Assembly (NCBI GenBank): GCA_964225135.1
Contig: CAXQNQ010000172.1
Coordinates: forward strand, 1-11,965
Reading direction: 5' to 3'
From: AM-2324 sp964225135
Lineage (GTDB): Bacteria > Bacteroidota > Bacteroidia > Chitinophagales > Saprospiraceae
Length of the DNA: 11,965 nt
The notes beneath the pieces are model-generated. The model searched no databases. It was not told where the DNA came from and saw nothing but the letters and a program-made list of their open reading frames with translations. A program made the translations under genes and the position numbers. This document shows positions 1-6,557 of this stretch, in pieces. Every line of letters begins with the position of its first letter. The stretch's first letter is position 1.

Positions 1-701
1 TATTAGTTGATTTGTGTATTGATAAGGAAGACTTAAAGTTAATCCACGTTAGTTCTATTGCAGCATTAGGACATGAAAAGGATTCCAATAAACTTATTTC
101 AGAAGTAGTTCCATGGGAAGAGGACGAAAATCGATCAGAGTATTCCAAATCCAAATATTTTGCTGAAATGGAAGTACATAGAGGTATTGCAGAGGGTATT
201 CGTGCTGCCATTGTCAATCCTTCAATCATCCTTGGTTTAGGATTCCCAGCCAAAGGCTCTACTCGAATGTTTGCAAATGTCCGTAAAGGATTTCCCTATT
301 ATACCGAGGGGATAAGCGGTTTTGTGCATGCCGAGGATGTGGCTAGATTTATGCTTTTGCTTGCTGCAAGTGAGGTAGAGGGTGAACGATATATACTTAG
401 TCAAGGCAATTATTCCTACAAGCAAGTATTTGATTGGATGGCTGAGGGTTTTAATGTTGCTAAGCCTAATAAACCAGTTAATCGTTTGGTAAGTGCACTC
501 GTTTGGCGATTGGATAAAGTACGATGCCTATTTACGGGTGCTCGACCTTTAGTGACTAAAGAAACGACAGCTTCTGCCTTTGCTGTGCATCGATATGACA
601 ATACCAAGTCTTTGGCTTTTCCTGGATTTACCTATGGTAATTTGAAGGAACAAATTAATCGAAGTTGTCAAATCCTTGAACAGTCTTTATTACTCGATTA
701 A
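1..701 (+). CDS. NAD(P)-dependent epimerase/dehydratase, extended SDR family (5' partial)
   Basis: The reading frame is open to the left edge (in frame from base 3), so the start lies outside the window. About 233 residues are visible, and by comparison with the usual ~330-residue family length about 100 N-terminal residues, including the GxxGxxG NAD(P) loop, are missing. What is seen fits an extended SDR: a catalytic-Ser strand HVSSIAALG (bases ~45-71), the YSKSK motif giving the Tyr/Lys pair of YxxxK (bases ~141-155), the NPSIILG strand after it, and FVHAEDVARF, which matches the conserved VHV-x-DVA segment near the substrate pocket. The family oxidises, reduces or epimerises nucleotide sugars, flavonoid-type ketones or sterols; the substrate cannot be told from this fragment. 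The gene ends at TAA 699-701 and overlaps the convergent monooxygenase gene by 12 bp, so there is no room for a separate terminator. The family is clear but the specific function is unknown. Confidence 0.85.
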   Translation, partial: LVDLCIDKEDLKLIHVSSIAALGHEKDSNKLISEVVPWEEDENRSEYSKSKYFAEMEVHRGIAEGIRAAIVNPSIILGLGFPAKGSTRMFANVRKGFPYYTEGISGFVHAEDVARFMLLLAASEVEGERYILSQGNYSYKQVFDWMAEGFNVAKPNKPVNRLVSALVWRLDKVRCLFTGARPLVTKETTASAFAVHRYDNTKSLAFPGFTYGNLKEQINRSCQILEQSLLLD

Positions 702-1805
702 AATCTGCTCTAATTCCAAAGCTTGTTGGTTTATACTTTCTAATAGACCACTTGCGTATGCATTGAATCCAACAAAAAAGGCTTGATTACCTTTCCCTGT
801 TAGGTAGCTAAATTGACCTGGATGTCCATGCTCATTCAATAAGGGTTGAACAAAAGGTGCAAATTGCTCGACGGCCGACTGATAGCCTGTGGCGAAAATG
901 ATGTGGTCAAAATGGTCAGATTGGTTATTGGTGAATTGAACGCTTGCCTCATTGATGGCTTTTATGCCAGGTCTAATGGAAATGTTACCTTTCTTGATTT
1001 CAGCAACAGTACCTAGGTCAATTACAGGTGTTTTGCCCAATGTTCTTAATTGTTTTGCTGGAAAAATGTTGGGTCGCTTTATTCCATATTTTTTTAGGTT
1101 TCCAATACTCAAATATTGAACGAGTCTACCCAATCGATCTCCAATAAAAGATGGGAAATTGGCTAGTTTTTTTGCGGTTAATTGTGTTGGGTTGCCTAAG
1201 AAGTCTCTTGGTACAATGTTCACAGGACCTCGAACAGATAAGTAGGTCGTTTTGCCGTTCAATGCCAGGTCTAAGGCTATTTCGGCACCAGAATTACCCA
1301 TTCCAACTACTAATATGCGATCACCTTCTACTTGCTTAGGATTTTTGTAGTCCTTACTGTGCATGATTCCTCCAGTGAAACTTTCCAAACCTCTTATTTC
1401 TGGTGAAAAAGGCACTCGATTAAACCCAGTAGTAATAATAATCTGACTTCCCTTTATTTCTTTCCCGGTTGAGGTAGTTATGGTCCATCCATTTTCTTTT
1501 TCTTCGATGTGTTGGACTGTGGTATTTAAGGTTGGGTTGATATCAAAGTATTTGATATAGTCATCAAAATAGGCCAGTATTTGGGCTTTAGGTACGTAGG
1601 TTGGGTAGGCATCAGGAAAAGGGAGATAGGGTAGTGCGGATAAGCTTTTGACGGTATGTAAAGTGATTCTATCATAGTGGTTATGCCAAGCTGGACATAT
1701 GGTATTGGCTTGTTCTAGGAGTTCGTATGGTATATTATTCTTGGCAAGAATGGCTGCACAAGCTAAACCTGCAGGTCCTGCTCCAATGACTACTATTTTT
1801 TCCAT
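690..1805 (-). CDS. Flavin-containing monooxygenase, YUCCA/FMO-like (FAD/NADPH)
   Basis: This is a 371-residue two-dinucleotide-domain flavoprotein. Residues 8-13 (GAGPAG) form the FAD Rossmann loop, residues 168-173 (GMGNSG) the NADPH loop, and residues 143-153 (FTGGIMHSKDY) match the FMO-identifying motif FxGxxxHxxx(W/F/Y). TGFNRVP (126-132) and FATGYQ (304-309) are the linker and C-terminal 'ATG' motifs. The family uses NADPH and O2 to oxygenate small nucleophilic or carbonyl substrates; plant YUCCA enzymes make auxin, but the substrate here is unknown. I chose ATG 1803-1805 because it places MEKIVVIGAGPAG at the usual N-terminus. A GTG at 1845-1847 would add 14 residues, but that extension is encoded by a terminator hairpin and its T-tract. 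The gene lies 49 bp downstream of ettA on the same strand, beyond that hairpin, and no Shine-Dalgarno sequence is visible. Alternative labels are CzcO-like or thioredoxin-reductase-like oxidoreductase; the FMO motif favours a monooxygenase. Confidence 0.88.
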   Translation of the reverse strand: MEKIVVIGAGPAGLACAAILAKNNIPYELLEQANTICPAWHNHYDRITLHTVKSLSALPYLPFPDAYPTYVPKAQILAYFDDYIKYFDINPTLNTTVQHIEEKENGWTITTSTGKEIKGSQIIITTGFNRVPFSPEIRGLESFTGGIMHSKDYKNPKQVEGDRILVVGMGNSGAEIALDLALNGKTTYLSVRGPVNIVPRDFLGNPTQLTAKKLANFPSFIGDRLGRLVQYLSIGNLKKYGIKRPNIFPAKQLRTLGKTPVIDLGTVAEIKKGNISIRPGIKAINEASVQFTNNQSDHFDHIIFATGYQSAVEQFAPFVQPLLNEHGHPGQFSYLTGKGNQAFFVGFNAYASGLLESINQQALELEQILIE

Positions 1806-1818
1806 TGGTAAAAGATAA

Positions 1819-1845
1819 AAAAAAAGGGACTGCTTGAAGGCAGTC
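1819..1845 (-). terminator. Intrinsic terminator-like hairpin after ettA
   Basis: On the minus strand a perfect 6-bp stem GACTGC/GCAGTC (1828-1833 with 1840-1845) with a 6-nt loop is followed by CC and a run of nine T. It begins 10 bp after the ettA stop codon, so it is best read as the ettA terminator. The stem is short and the T-run is offset by two C, so efficiency may be partial. The monooxygenase start codon lies only about 20 bp beyond the hairpin, so that gene would need readthrough or a promoter inside ettA. Confidence 0.6.
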
Positions 1846-1854
1846 ACTCATTTA

Positions 1855-3531
1855 TTATTTGTTGATTACATTTTTGAATCTTGGACGTTTCGGAGTTACA
1901 TCGCCAAGACGTTCTTTTTTATTTTTCTCGTAATCTGAATAGTTCCCTTCAAAAAAGCGCACCTCTGAATCTCCCTCAAAAGCTAAAATATGTGTAGCCA
2001 ATCGATCAATAAACCATCTATCGTGAGAGATTAGTATAACACATCCTGCAAAGTTTTCGATGGCCTCCTCTAAAGCACGTAGTGTGTTTACATCAATATC
2101 GTTTGTTGGCTCATCCAGTAGAATGACGTTTCCACCTTCTTTAAGTGTGATAGCAAGGTGTACTCTGTTTCTTTCACCACCCGATAAGATACCCACTTTC
2201 TTTTGTTGGTCTTGACCTGTAAAGTTGAATCTACTGATATATGCTCTTGCATTCAGGGATAGGTTGCCAAATTCAATGAATTCATTCCCACCAGATATCA
2301 CTTCAAAGATGGATTTTTCTGGAACCAAGTCCTCGTGGGACTGATCTACATAGGATAGCTGTACAGTATCACCAATAGTCAATTCTCCCGAATCGGGCTG
2401 CTCCAAGCCCATTAGCATTTTGAATAAGGTGGATTTACCCACACCATTAGGCCCAATTACTCCAACTACACCAGCTTTAGGAATATCGAAGCTTAAGTCA
2501 TTGATTAAAATGCGGTCACCGAATGATTTCTTCAAGTTGGAGGCTTTGATTACTACATCACCTAATCTTGGACCATTAGGGATAAACAATTCCAAGTTCT
2601 TTTCTCTTTCCTTTACCTCCTCTGAAGCTAATTTATCATAAGCACTAAGACGAGCTTTGGATTTGGATTGTCTAGCTTTTGGAGACATTCGGGTCCACTC
2701 CAATTCTCGTTCTAGAATTTTTCTTCTCTTTGATTCTTGTTTTTCTTCTTGAGCAAGACGTTTAGCTTTTTGATCTAACCAAGAAGAGTAATTTCCTTTC
2801 CATGGAATACCTTCACCTCGGTCTAGCTCTAAAATCCAGCCAGCCACATTATCTAAGAAGTAACGATCGTGTGTTACGGCAATAACTGTACCAGGGAAAT
2901 TCTGTAAGTATTGTTCTAACCAATGCACGGATTCGGCATCTAAGTGGTTCGTAGGCTCATCTAAAAGCAGGATGTCTGGATTACTAAGTAGAAGTCTACA
3001 TAAAGCAACTCTTCTTTGCTCACCTCCAGATAAATGCTCCACGCTGGAGTCACCTTCTGGACAACGCAAAGCCTCCATAGCAGTTTCCAATCTATGGTCT
3101 AATTCCCAGGCATTAAGATGATCCAATTGCTCCATCATTTCCCCTTGTTTGACGATCAAATCATTCATTTCATCATCAGACATGGGTTCGTTGAACTTTA
3201 GATTGAGTTCGTCGTATGCTTTAACTAGGTCTACGATATGTTGAACGCCTTCTTCAACGATTTCTCTTACTGTTTTGGAGTTATCCAATTCAGGTTCCTG
3301 TGCTAGGTAACCGATCTTATATTCCTGTTCAAAAAAGATATCACCTCGATAATCTTGATCGATACCTGCAATAATTTTTAGTAAAGTAGATTTACCTGAA
3401 CCATTAAGACCTAAAACACCAATTTTAGCGCCATAGAAGAAAGACAGGTAAATGTTTTTTAGAATTTGCTTATTGGGTGGGATAACCTTGCTCACCCCCG
3501 ACATAGAAAAAATGATCTTCTCGTTCGACAT
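1855..3531 (-). CDS. ettA: Energy-dependent translational throttle protein EttA (ABC-F ATPase)
   Basis: This is a 558-residue soluble ABC-F protein, close in length to E. coli EttA (555). It has two ABC domains and no membrane segments. Domain 1 has Walker A GLNGSGKST (41-49), signature LSGGE (167-171), Walker B ending in D191-E192 and H-loop His221. Domain 2 has Walker A GPNGVGKST (360-368), LSGGE (449-453), D473-E474 and His503. Both catalytic Glu residues are intact. The charged linker around residues 243-325, containing WTRMSPKARQSKSKARL, is the P-site tRNA-interacting motif that distinguishes EttA from other ABC-F proteins, and PWKGNYSSWL precedes it. EttA binds the ribosomal E site and gates the first elongation steps according to ATP/ADP level. 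The start is ATG 3529-3531. It lies 65 bp downstream of yraN on the same strand, so the two are probably co-transcribed, and it ends at TAA followed at once by a second TAA and a terminator hairpin. Confidence 0.96.
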   Translation of the reverse strand: MSNEKIIFSMSGVSKVIPPNKQILKNIYLSFFYGAKIGVLGLNGSGKSTLLKIIAGIDQDYRGDIFFEQEYKIGYLAQEPELDNSKTVREIVEEGVQHIVDLVKAYDELNLKFNEPMSDDEMNDLIVKQGEMMEQLDHLNAWELDHRLETAMEALRCPEGDSSVEHLSGGEQRRVALCRLLLSNPDILLLDEPTNHLDAESVHWLEQYLQNFPGTVIAVTHDRYFLDNVAGWILELDRGEGIPWKGNYSSWLDQKAKRLAQEEKQESKRRKILERELEWTRMSPKARQSKSKARLSAYDKLASEEVKEREKNLELFIPNGPRLGDVVIKASNLKKSFGDRILINDLSFDIPKAGVVGVIGPNGVGKSTLFKMLMGLEQPDSGELTIGDTVQLSYVDQSHEDLVPEKSIFEVISGGNEFIEFGNLSLNARAYISRFNFTGQDQQKKVGILSGGERNRVHLAITLKEGGNVILLDEPTNDIDVNTLRALEEAIENFAGCVILISHDRWFIDRLATHILAFEGDSEVRFFEGNYSDYEKNKKERLGDVTPKRPRFKNVINK

Positions 3532-3596
3532 CTCACTTGTTATGCGTTAAGAAATATGGTCAAATATAAAGAGAAGTCAAGAGAATCTTGAATAAA

Positions 3597-3992
3597 CTAA
3601 AAAGCATCAAAGAAAGCATCGGGTAAATATTCTAAAATGACCTCTTCTTTTTCGTTGATGGTTACATTTGCCACGTCGAAGCGGATATCTCCTTGATGAT
3701 TATTCATATTTGCAAATACAACAGCAGCATCTAAGAGGAGTTGTTTTTTCTTTTTATTGATGGTCAGGGACCCGGGTCCAAAAAAATCACTGGAGCGCGT
3801 TTTGACCTCTACAAAGAGTAATACTTGATCTGTTGTTTTAGCGATGATGTCAATTTCTGCTTTCCCGGTTCTCCAATTCCGCTCTAGGATTTCATGTTGG
3901 GTCATAGACAAGAATTCAGTTACTAAATCTTCTCCAATTTGCCCGAGTTTTAAGTGCTCGATGTTGTTTTTATTATTATCTTGGGGTTTCAT
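3597..3992 (-). CDS. yraN: UPF0102 (YraN) family endonuclease-like protein
   Basis: This is a 131-residue protein, a usual length for the UPF0102/YraN family. It shows the family's restriction-endonuclease-like core: the opening helix LGQIGEDLVTEFL, then the ERNWRTGKAEIDIIA strand with the acidic residues of the active site, then LLFVEVKTRSS carrying the E-x-K half of the PD-(D/E)XK signature. A C-terminal IRFDVANV segment is also typical. Members are presumed nucleases, and roles in DNA repair or Holliday-junction processing have been suggested, but the cellular role is not settled. I chose ATG 3990-3992; an upstream TTG at 4026-4028 would add 12 residues that reach into the 60-bp divergent intergenic region shared with pgi. 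It is probably the first gene of a unit with ettA, and it ends in TAG. Confidence 0.9.
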   Translation of the reverse strand: MKPQDNNKNNIEHLKLGQIGEDLVTEFLSMTQHEILERNWRTGKAEIDIIAKTTDQVLLFVEVKTRSSDFFGPGSLTINKKKKQLLLDAAVVFANMNNHQGDIRFDVANVTINEKEEVILEYLPDAFFDAF

Positions 3993-4052
3993 TGTCCTAC
4001 CAAATTTTAAAGTTGAAATTTTCGTCAAACTATCATTAGATACTCTAAAAAC
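3993..4052. promoter_or_regulatory. Divergent intergenic region between yraN and pgi
   Basis: Only 60 AT-rich bases separate the yraN and pgi start codons, so by position both promoters should lie here or reach into the coding ends. On the minus strand TAGTTTG (reverse complement of 4026-4032) resembles the Bacteroidota -7 box TAnnTTTG with one base missing. On the plus strand TTGAAA (4013-4018) lies 18 bp before TAGATA (4037-4042), which would give a very short pgi leader. Neither match is strong; the assignment is mainly by context. Confidence 0.4.
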
Positions 4053-5357
4053 ATGCGACTATCTCTAGATTTTGGTTATTGTCAAAAATTCATTGATGAT
4101 CAATCTGTTAAGGGGCTGATATCCAAAGCAGTCCAAGCTTCTCAATCGCTTCAAGACAAAACCGGTAAAGGAAATGATTTCTTAGGTTGGCTGGACTTAC
4201 CTGAACGAATGGAGGAACAAGTAACTCGTATTCAATCTCTTGCTGATCGTATTCGAGCGAATAGTGAGGTCTTAGTGGTTATTGGTATTGGAGGCTCTTA
4301 CTTGGGGGCAAAATCAGGTCTAGCATTTTTACAACACCATTTTTACAACGAATTACCTGCTGATAAAAGAGGAGGACCTGCCATTTATTTCGCAGGTACC
4401 AATATGTCTCCACAGTATCTGAAGGATTTAATGGTGTTGATTGGTGATAGAGATTTTAGCTTGAATGTGATTTCAAAATCTGGAACTACTACGGAGCCTG
4501 CTATCGCTTTTAGATTTTTGAAAGAAAAGCTAGAGGCTAAGTATGGATCAGCAGGCTTGAAGGATAGGATATTTTTGACTACAGATCCTGAACGCGGCGC
4601 TTTGACAGCTATGTCTGAGCAGACTGGTTATGAAAAGTTGGTTATTGATCCACATGTTGGTGGTAGGTTCTCTGTACTTAGCCCTGTTGGTTTACTTCCT
4701 TTTGCAGTTGCAGGCATTAATATCGCTGAGCTATTGGAGGGAGCACGTGCGGCTATGAATGATGTGGCATTACCCTATGAGGACAATCCTATGTTGCAAT
4801 ATGCAGTGATGCGTAATTATTTATATGCAGCTGGCTTCAAGATCGAAATGATGGTCAACTATGAGCCGAGACTGCAGTATATTGCAGAATGGTGGAAGCA
4901 ACTTTATGGAGAAAGTGAAGGAAAAGAGCACAAAGGTATTTTTCCGGCATCTGCTTCTTATACCACAGACTTACATAGTTTGGGTCAATATGTTCAAGAT
5001 GGTGAACGTCATTTATTTCAGACCGTTCTTCATTTGGAAGATAGTGGTGCTGATATGGTGATAGGCTCTAATGAATCTGATTTAGATAAGTTGAATTATC
5101 TAGCTGGGAAACCATTGGATTATGTCAATAAGAAAGCCGAAGAGGGAACACTTGAGGCACATTATAGCGGTGGAGTGCCCAATATGATTATTAAAATAAA
5201 GCGCGCGGACACTTTAAGTTTAGGATATTTGTTTTATTTCTTTGAGTATGCCTGTGGAGTCAGTGCCTATATGCTAGACGTGAATCCGTTTGATCAGCCT
5301 GGTGTAGAAGCCTATAAATCCAATATGTTCAGGTTATTAGGAAAACCCAATGTGTAA
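4053..5357 (+). CDS. pgi: Glucose-6-phosphate isomerase
   Basis: This is a 434-residue PGI of the shorter Bacillus/Bacteroidota type, with two SIS domains. It interconverts glucose-6-phosphate and fructose-6-phosphate in the cytoplasm. Seen in the sequence: GIGGSYLGAKSGL (78-90) and SKSGTTTEPA (141-150), the phosphate-binding SIS loops; DPHVGGRFSVLSPVGL (199-214), the first PROSITE-type PGI signature; YGESEGKEHKG (285-295) with the likely catalytic Glu287; TTDLHSLGQ (304-312) with His308; and the second signature NPFDQPGVEAYK (411-422) with Lys422. All three catalytic residues expected from Bacillus-type PGI are present. The start is ATG 4053-4055, without a Shine-Dalgarno sequence. The stop TAA lies 6 bp before the ATG of a second SIS isomerase on the same strand, so the pair is almost certainly one transcript, probably with translational coupling. 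Confidence 0.97.
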   Translation: MRLSLDFGYCQKFIDDQSVKGLISKAVQASQSLQDKTGKGNDFLGWLDLPERMEEQVTRIQSLADRIRANSEVLVVIGIGGSYLGAKSGLAFLQHHFYNELPADKRGGPAIYFAGTNMSPQYLKDLMVLIGDRDFSLNVISKSGTTTEPAIAFRFLKEKLEAKYGSAGLKDRIFLTTDPERGALTAMSEQTGYEKLVIDPHVGGRFSVLSPVGLLPFAVAGINIAELLEGARAAMNDVALPYEDNPMLQYAVMRNYLYAAGFKIEMMVNYEPRLQYIAEWWKQLYGESEGKEHKGIFPASASYTTDLHSLGQYVQDGERHLFQTVLHLEDSGADMVIGSNESDLDKLNYLAGKPLDYVNKKAEEGTLEAHYSGGVPNMIIKIKRADTLSLGYLFYFFEYACGVSAYMLDVNPFDQPGVEAYKSNMFRLLGKPNV

Positions 5358-5363
5358 TTGTAT

Positions 5364-6350
5364 ATGAAAGATCAAATCAGCAGCTTTCCAAATCAATTGA
5401 ATGAGGCCTTAGCCCTTGCTAAGGGTTTGCAGTTAAGTAAACCTCAACAGCTTATTCAAAATATCCATATTGTTGGTTTGGGAGGTTCTGGTATTGGCGC
5501 CAACTTCGTTCAATCTTTTGTGAAGTCGGTTTGCAAAGTCCCCATTACAGTAAGTAAAGACTATGAAATTCCTGCTTTTGTAGGGCCAAATACGCTTGCT
5601 ATTGCATCATCTTACTCTGGTGGAACAGAAGAAACCTTGGCCTGTATGGAGCAGTTCATCCAAGCAGGTGCCCATATAATTGGTATTTCTTCTGGGGGGA
5701 AACTCAAAGAAATTTGTTCAGCAAAGGGATTTGATTTTGTGCAGTTGCCATCAGGTAAACCTGCTCCTAGAGCTTGTCTAGGGTATTCTATGGTAGCTCA
5801 ATTAGGCATCCTTCATGTATTGGGATTTATGGATGATACTTATTTGAATCAAGTAGCCCAATCAGCCGAGATGTTGCAATTAGAGCAAGAACAAATCAAG
5901 GGTAAAGCGATGCAAATAGCAGGACTTTTGAAGGATCGTATGCCGATTATTTATGCTTGTTCTGATATGGAACCAGTAGCTATCCGGTTTAGGCAGCAAT
6001 TGAATGAAAATGCTAAGGTGCTATGTTGGCACCATGTCATTCCAGAAATGAATCATAATGAGTTAGTGGGTTGGAGAAATCAGGATAGTAATGCTTTTGT
6101 GATTTTTTTGCGTAACCGAAATGATTATTCTAGGAATCAAACGCGCATTGAAATTAACAAGGAGATTATCTCTAATTATGCTGGAGCGGTGATGGATTTA
6201 TATTCTAGAGGTGAGGGCAAATTAGTTCAAGCCATGTACTTGGTTCACCTTGTAGATTGGGTATCTGTTTTTCTGGCTGAATTAAGGGGAGTAGATGCTA
6301 TGGAGATTAAAGTTATTGATTATTTAAAATCAGCTTTGGCTTCTTCCTAG
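5364..6350 (+). CDS. Bifunctional phosphoglucose/phosphomannose isomerase-type SIS protein
   Basis: This 328-residue protein matches the PGI/PMI family first described in Archaea and also found in bacteria. The N-terminal SIS domain has GLGGSGIGANF (38-48) and SSYSGGTEETLA (82-93). PAPRACLGYS (134-142) follows at the domain linker. The C-terminal domain carries the family block QLNENAKV (212-219) and PEMNHNELVGW (227-237). Glu215 and His231 are 16 residues apart, the same spacing as the catalytic Glu and His of the Pyrobaculum enzyme, and Lys322 near the C-terminus is a candidate for its terminal Lys. The enzyme is expected to interconvert fructose-6-phosphate with both glucose-6-phosphate and mannose-6-phosphate, feeding glycolysis and GDP-mannose synthesis. 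ATG 5364-5366 is preferred to TTG 5358-5360, which abuts the pgi stop. The substrate range is inferred from family only. Confidence 0.88.
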   Translation: MKDQISSFPNQLNEALALAKGLQLSKPQQLIQNIHIVGLGGSGIGANFVQSFVKSVCKVPITVSKDYEIPAFVGPNTLAIASSYSGGTEETLACMEQFIQAGAHIIGISSGGKLKEICSAKGFDFVQLPSGKPAPRACLGYSMVAQLGILHVLGFMDDTYLNQVAQSAEMLQLEQEQIKGKAMQIAGLLKDRMPIIYACSDMEPVAIRFRQQLNENAKVLCWHHVIPEMNHNELVGWRNQDSNAFVIFLRNRNDYSRNQTRIEINKEIISNYAGAVMDLYSRGEGKLVQAMYLVHLVDWVSVFLAELRGVDAMEIKVIDYLKSALASS

Positions 6351-6363
6351 TCAAAAAAATTTT

Positions 6364-6371
6364 TACTTTTG
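6364..6371 (+). promoter_or_regulatory. Putative Bacteroidota -7 box for tRNA-Leu
   Basis: TACTTTTG is an exact match to the Bacteroidota primary sigma factor -7 consensus TAnnTTTG and ends 12 bp before the mature tRNA 5' end, a suitable place for a short leader. The nearest upstream TTTG (6335-6338) is 25 bp away, longer than the usual ~20 bp spacing, so the -33 half is unconvincing. The element may give the tRNA a promoter separate from the isomerase genes. Confidence 0.4.
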
Positions 6372-6383
6372 AAATCTGAAAAT

Positions 6384-6470
<87 letters not shown>

Positions 6471-6471
<1 letters not shown>

Positions 6472-6504
6472 AAGCGAGTGAATTATTCCACTCGCTTTTT
6501 TATT
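6471..6504 (+). terminator. Intrinsic terminator of tRNA-Leu
   Basis: There is a 10-bp perfect stem, AAAGCGAGTG (6471-6480) with CACTCGCTTT (6489-6498), with an 8-nt loop. Its GC-rich part is GCGAGTG/CACTCGC. The downstream arm runs into a T-rich tract. It begins at the last base of the tRNA CCA end, so the primary transcript can have almost no 3' trailer other than the hairpin. Confidence 0.88.
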
Positions 6505-6557
6505 TTCAAATAGATTATAGACCTACATCTTGTATTTTTTTATTGTATTTTCTAAGT

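Noticed and set aside
1806..1847. N-terminal extension of the monooxygenase from GTG 1845-1847
   Set aside because: The 14 extra residues are encoded by a terminator hairpin and its T-tract, while ATG 1803-1805 places the FAD loop at the normal distance from the N-terminus.
3993..4028. Upstream TTG start for yraN
   Set aside because: It would add 12 residues not typical of the family and use up most of the divergent promoter region with pgi.
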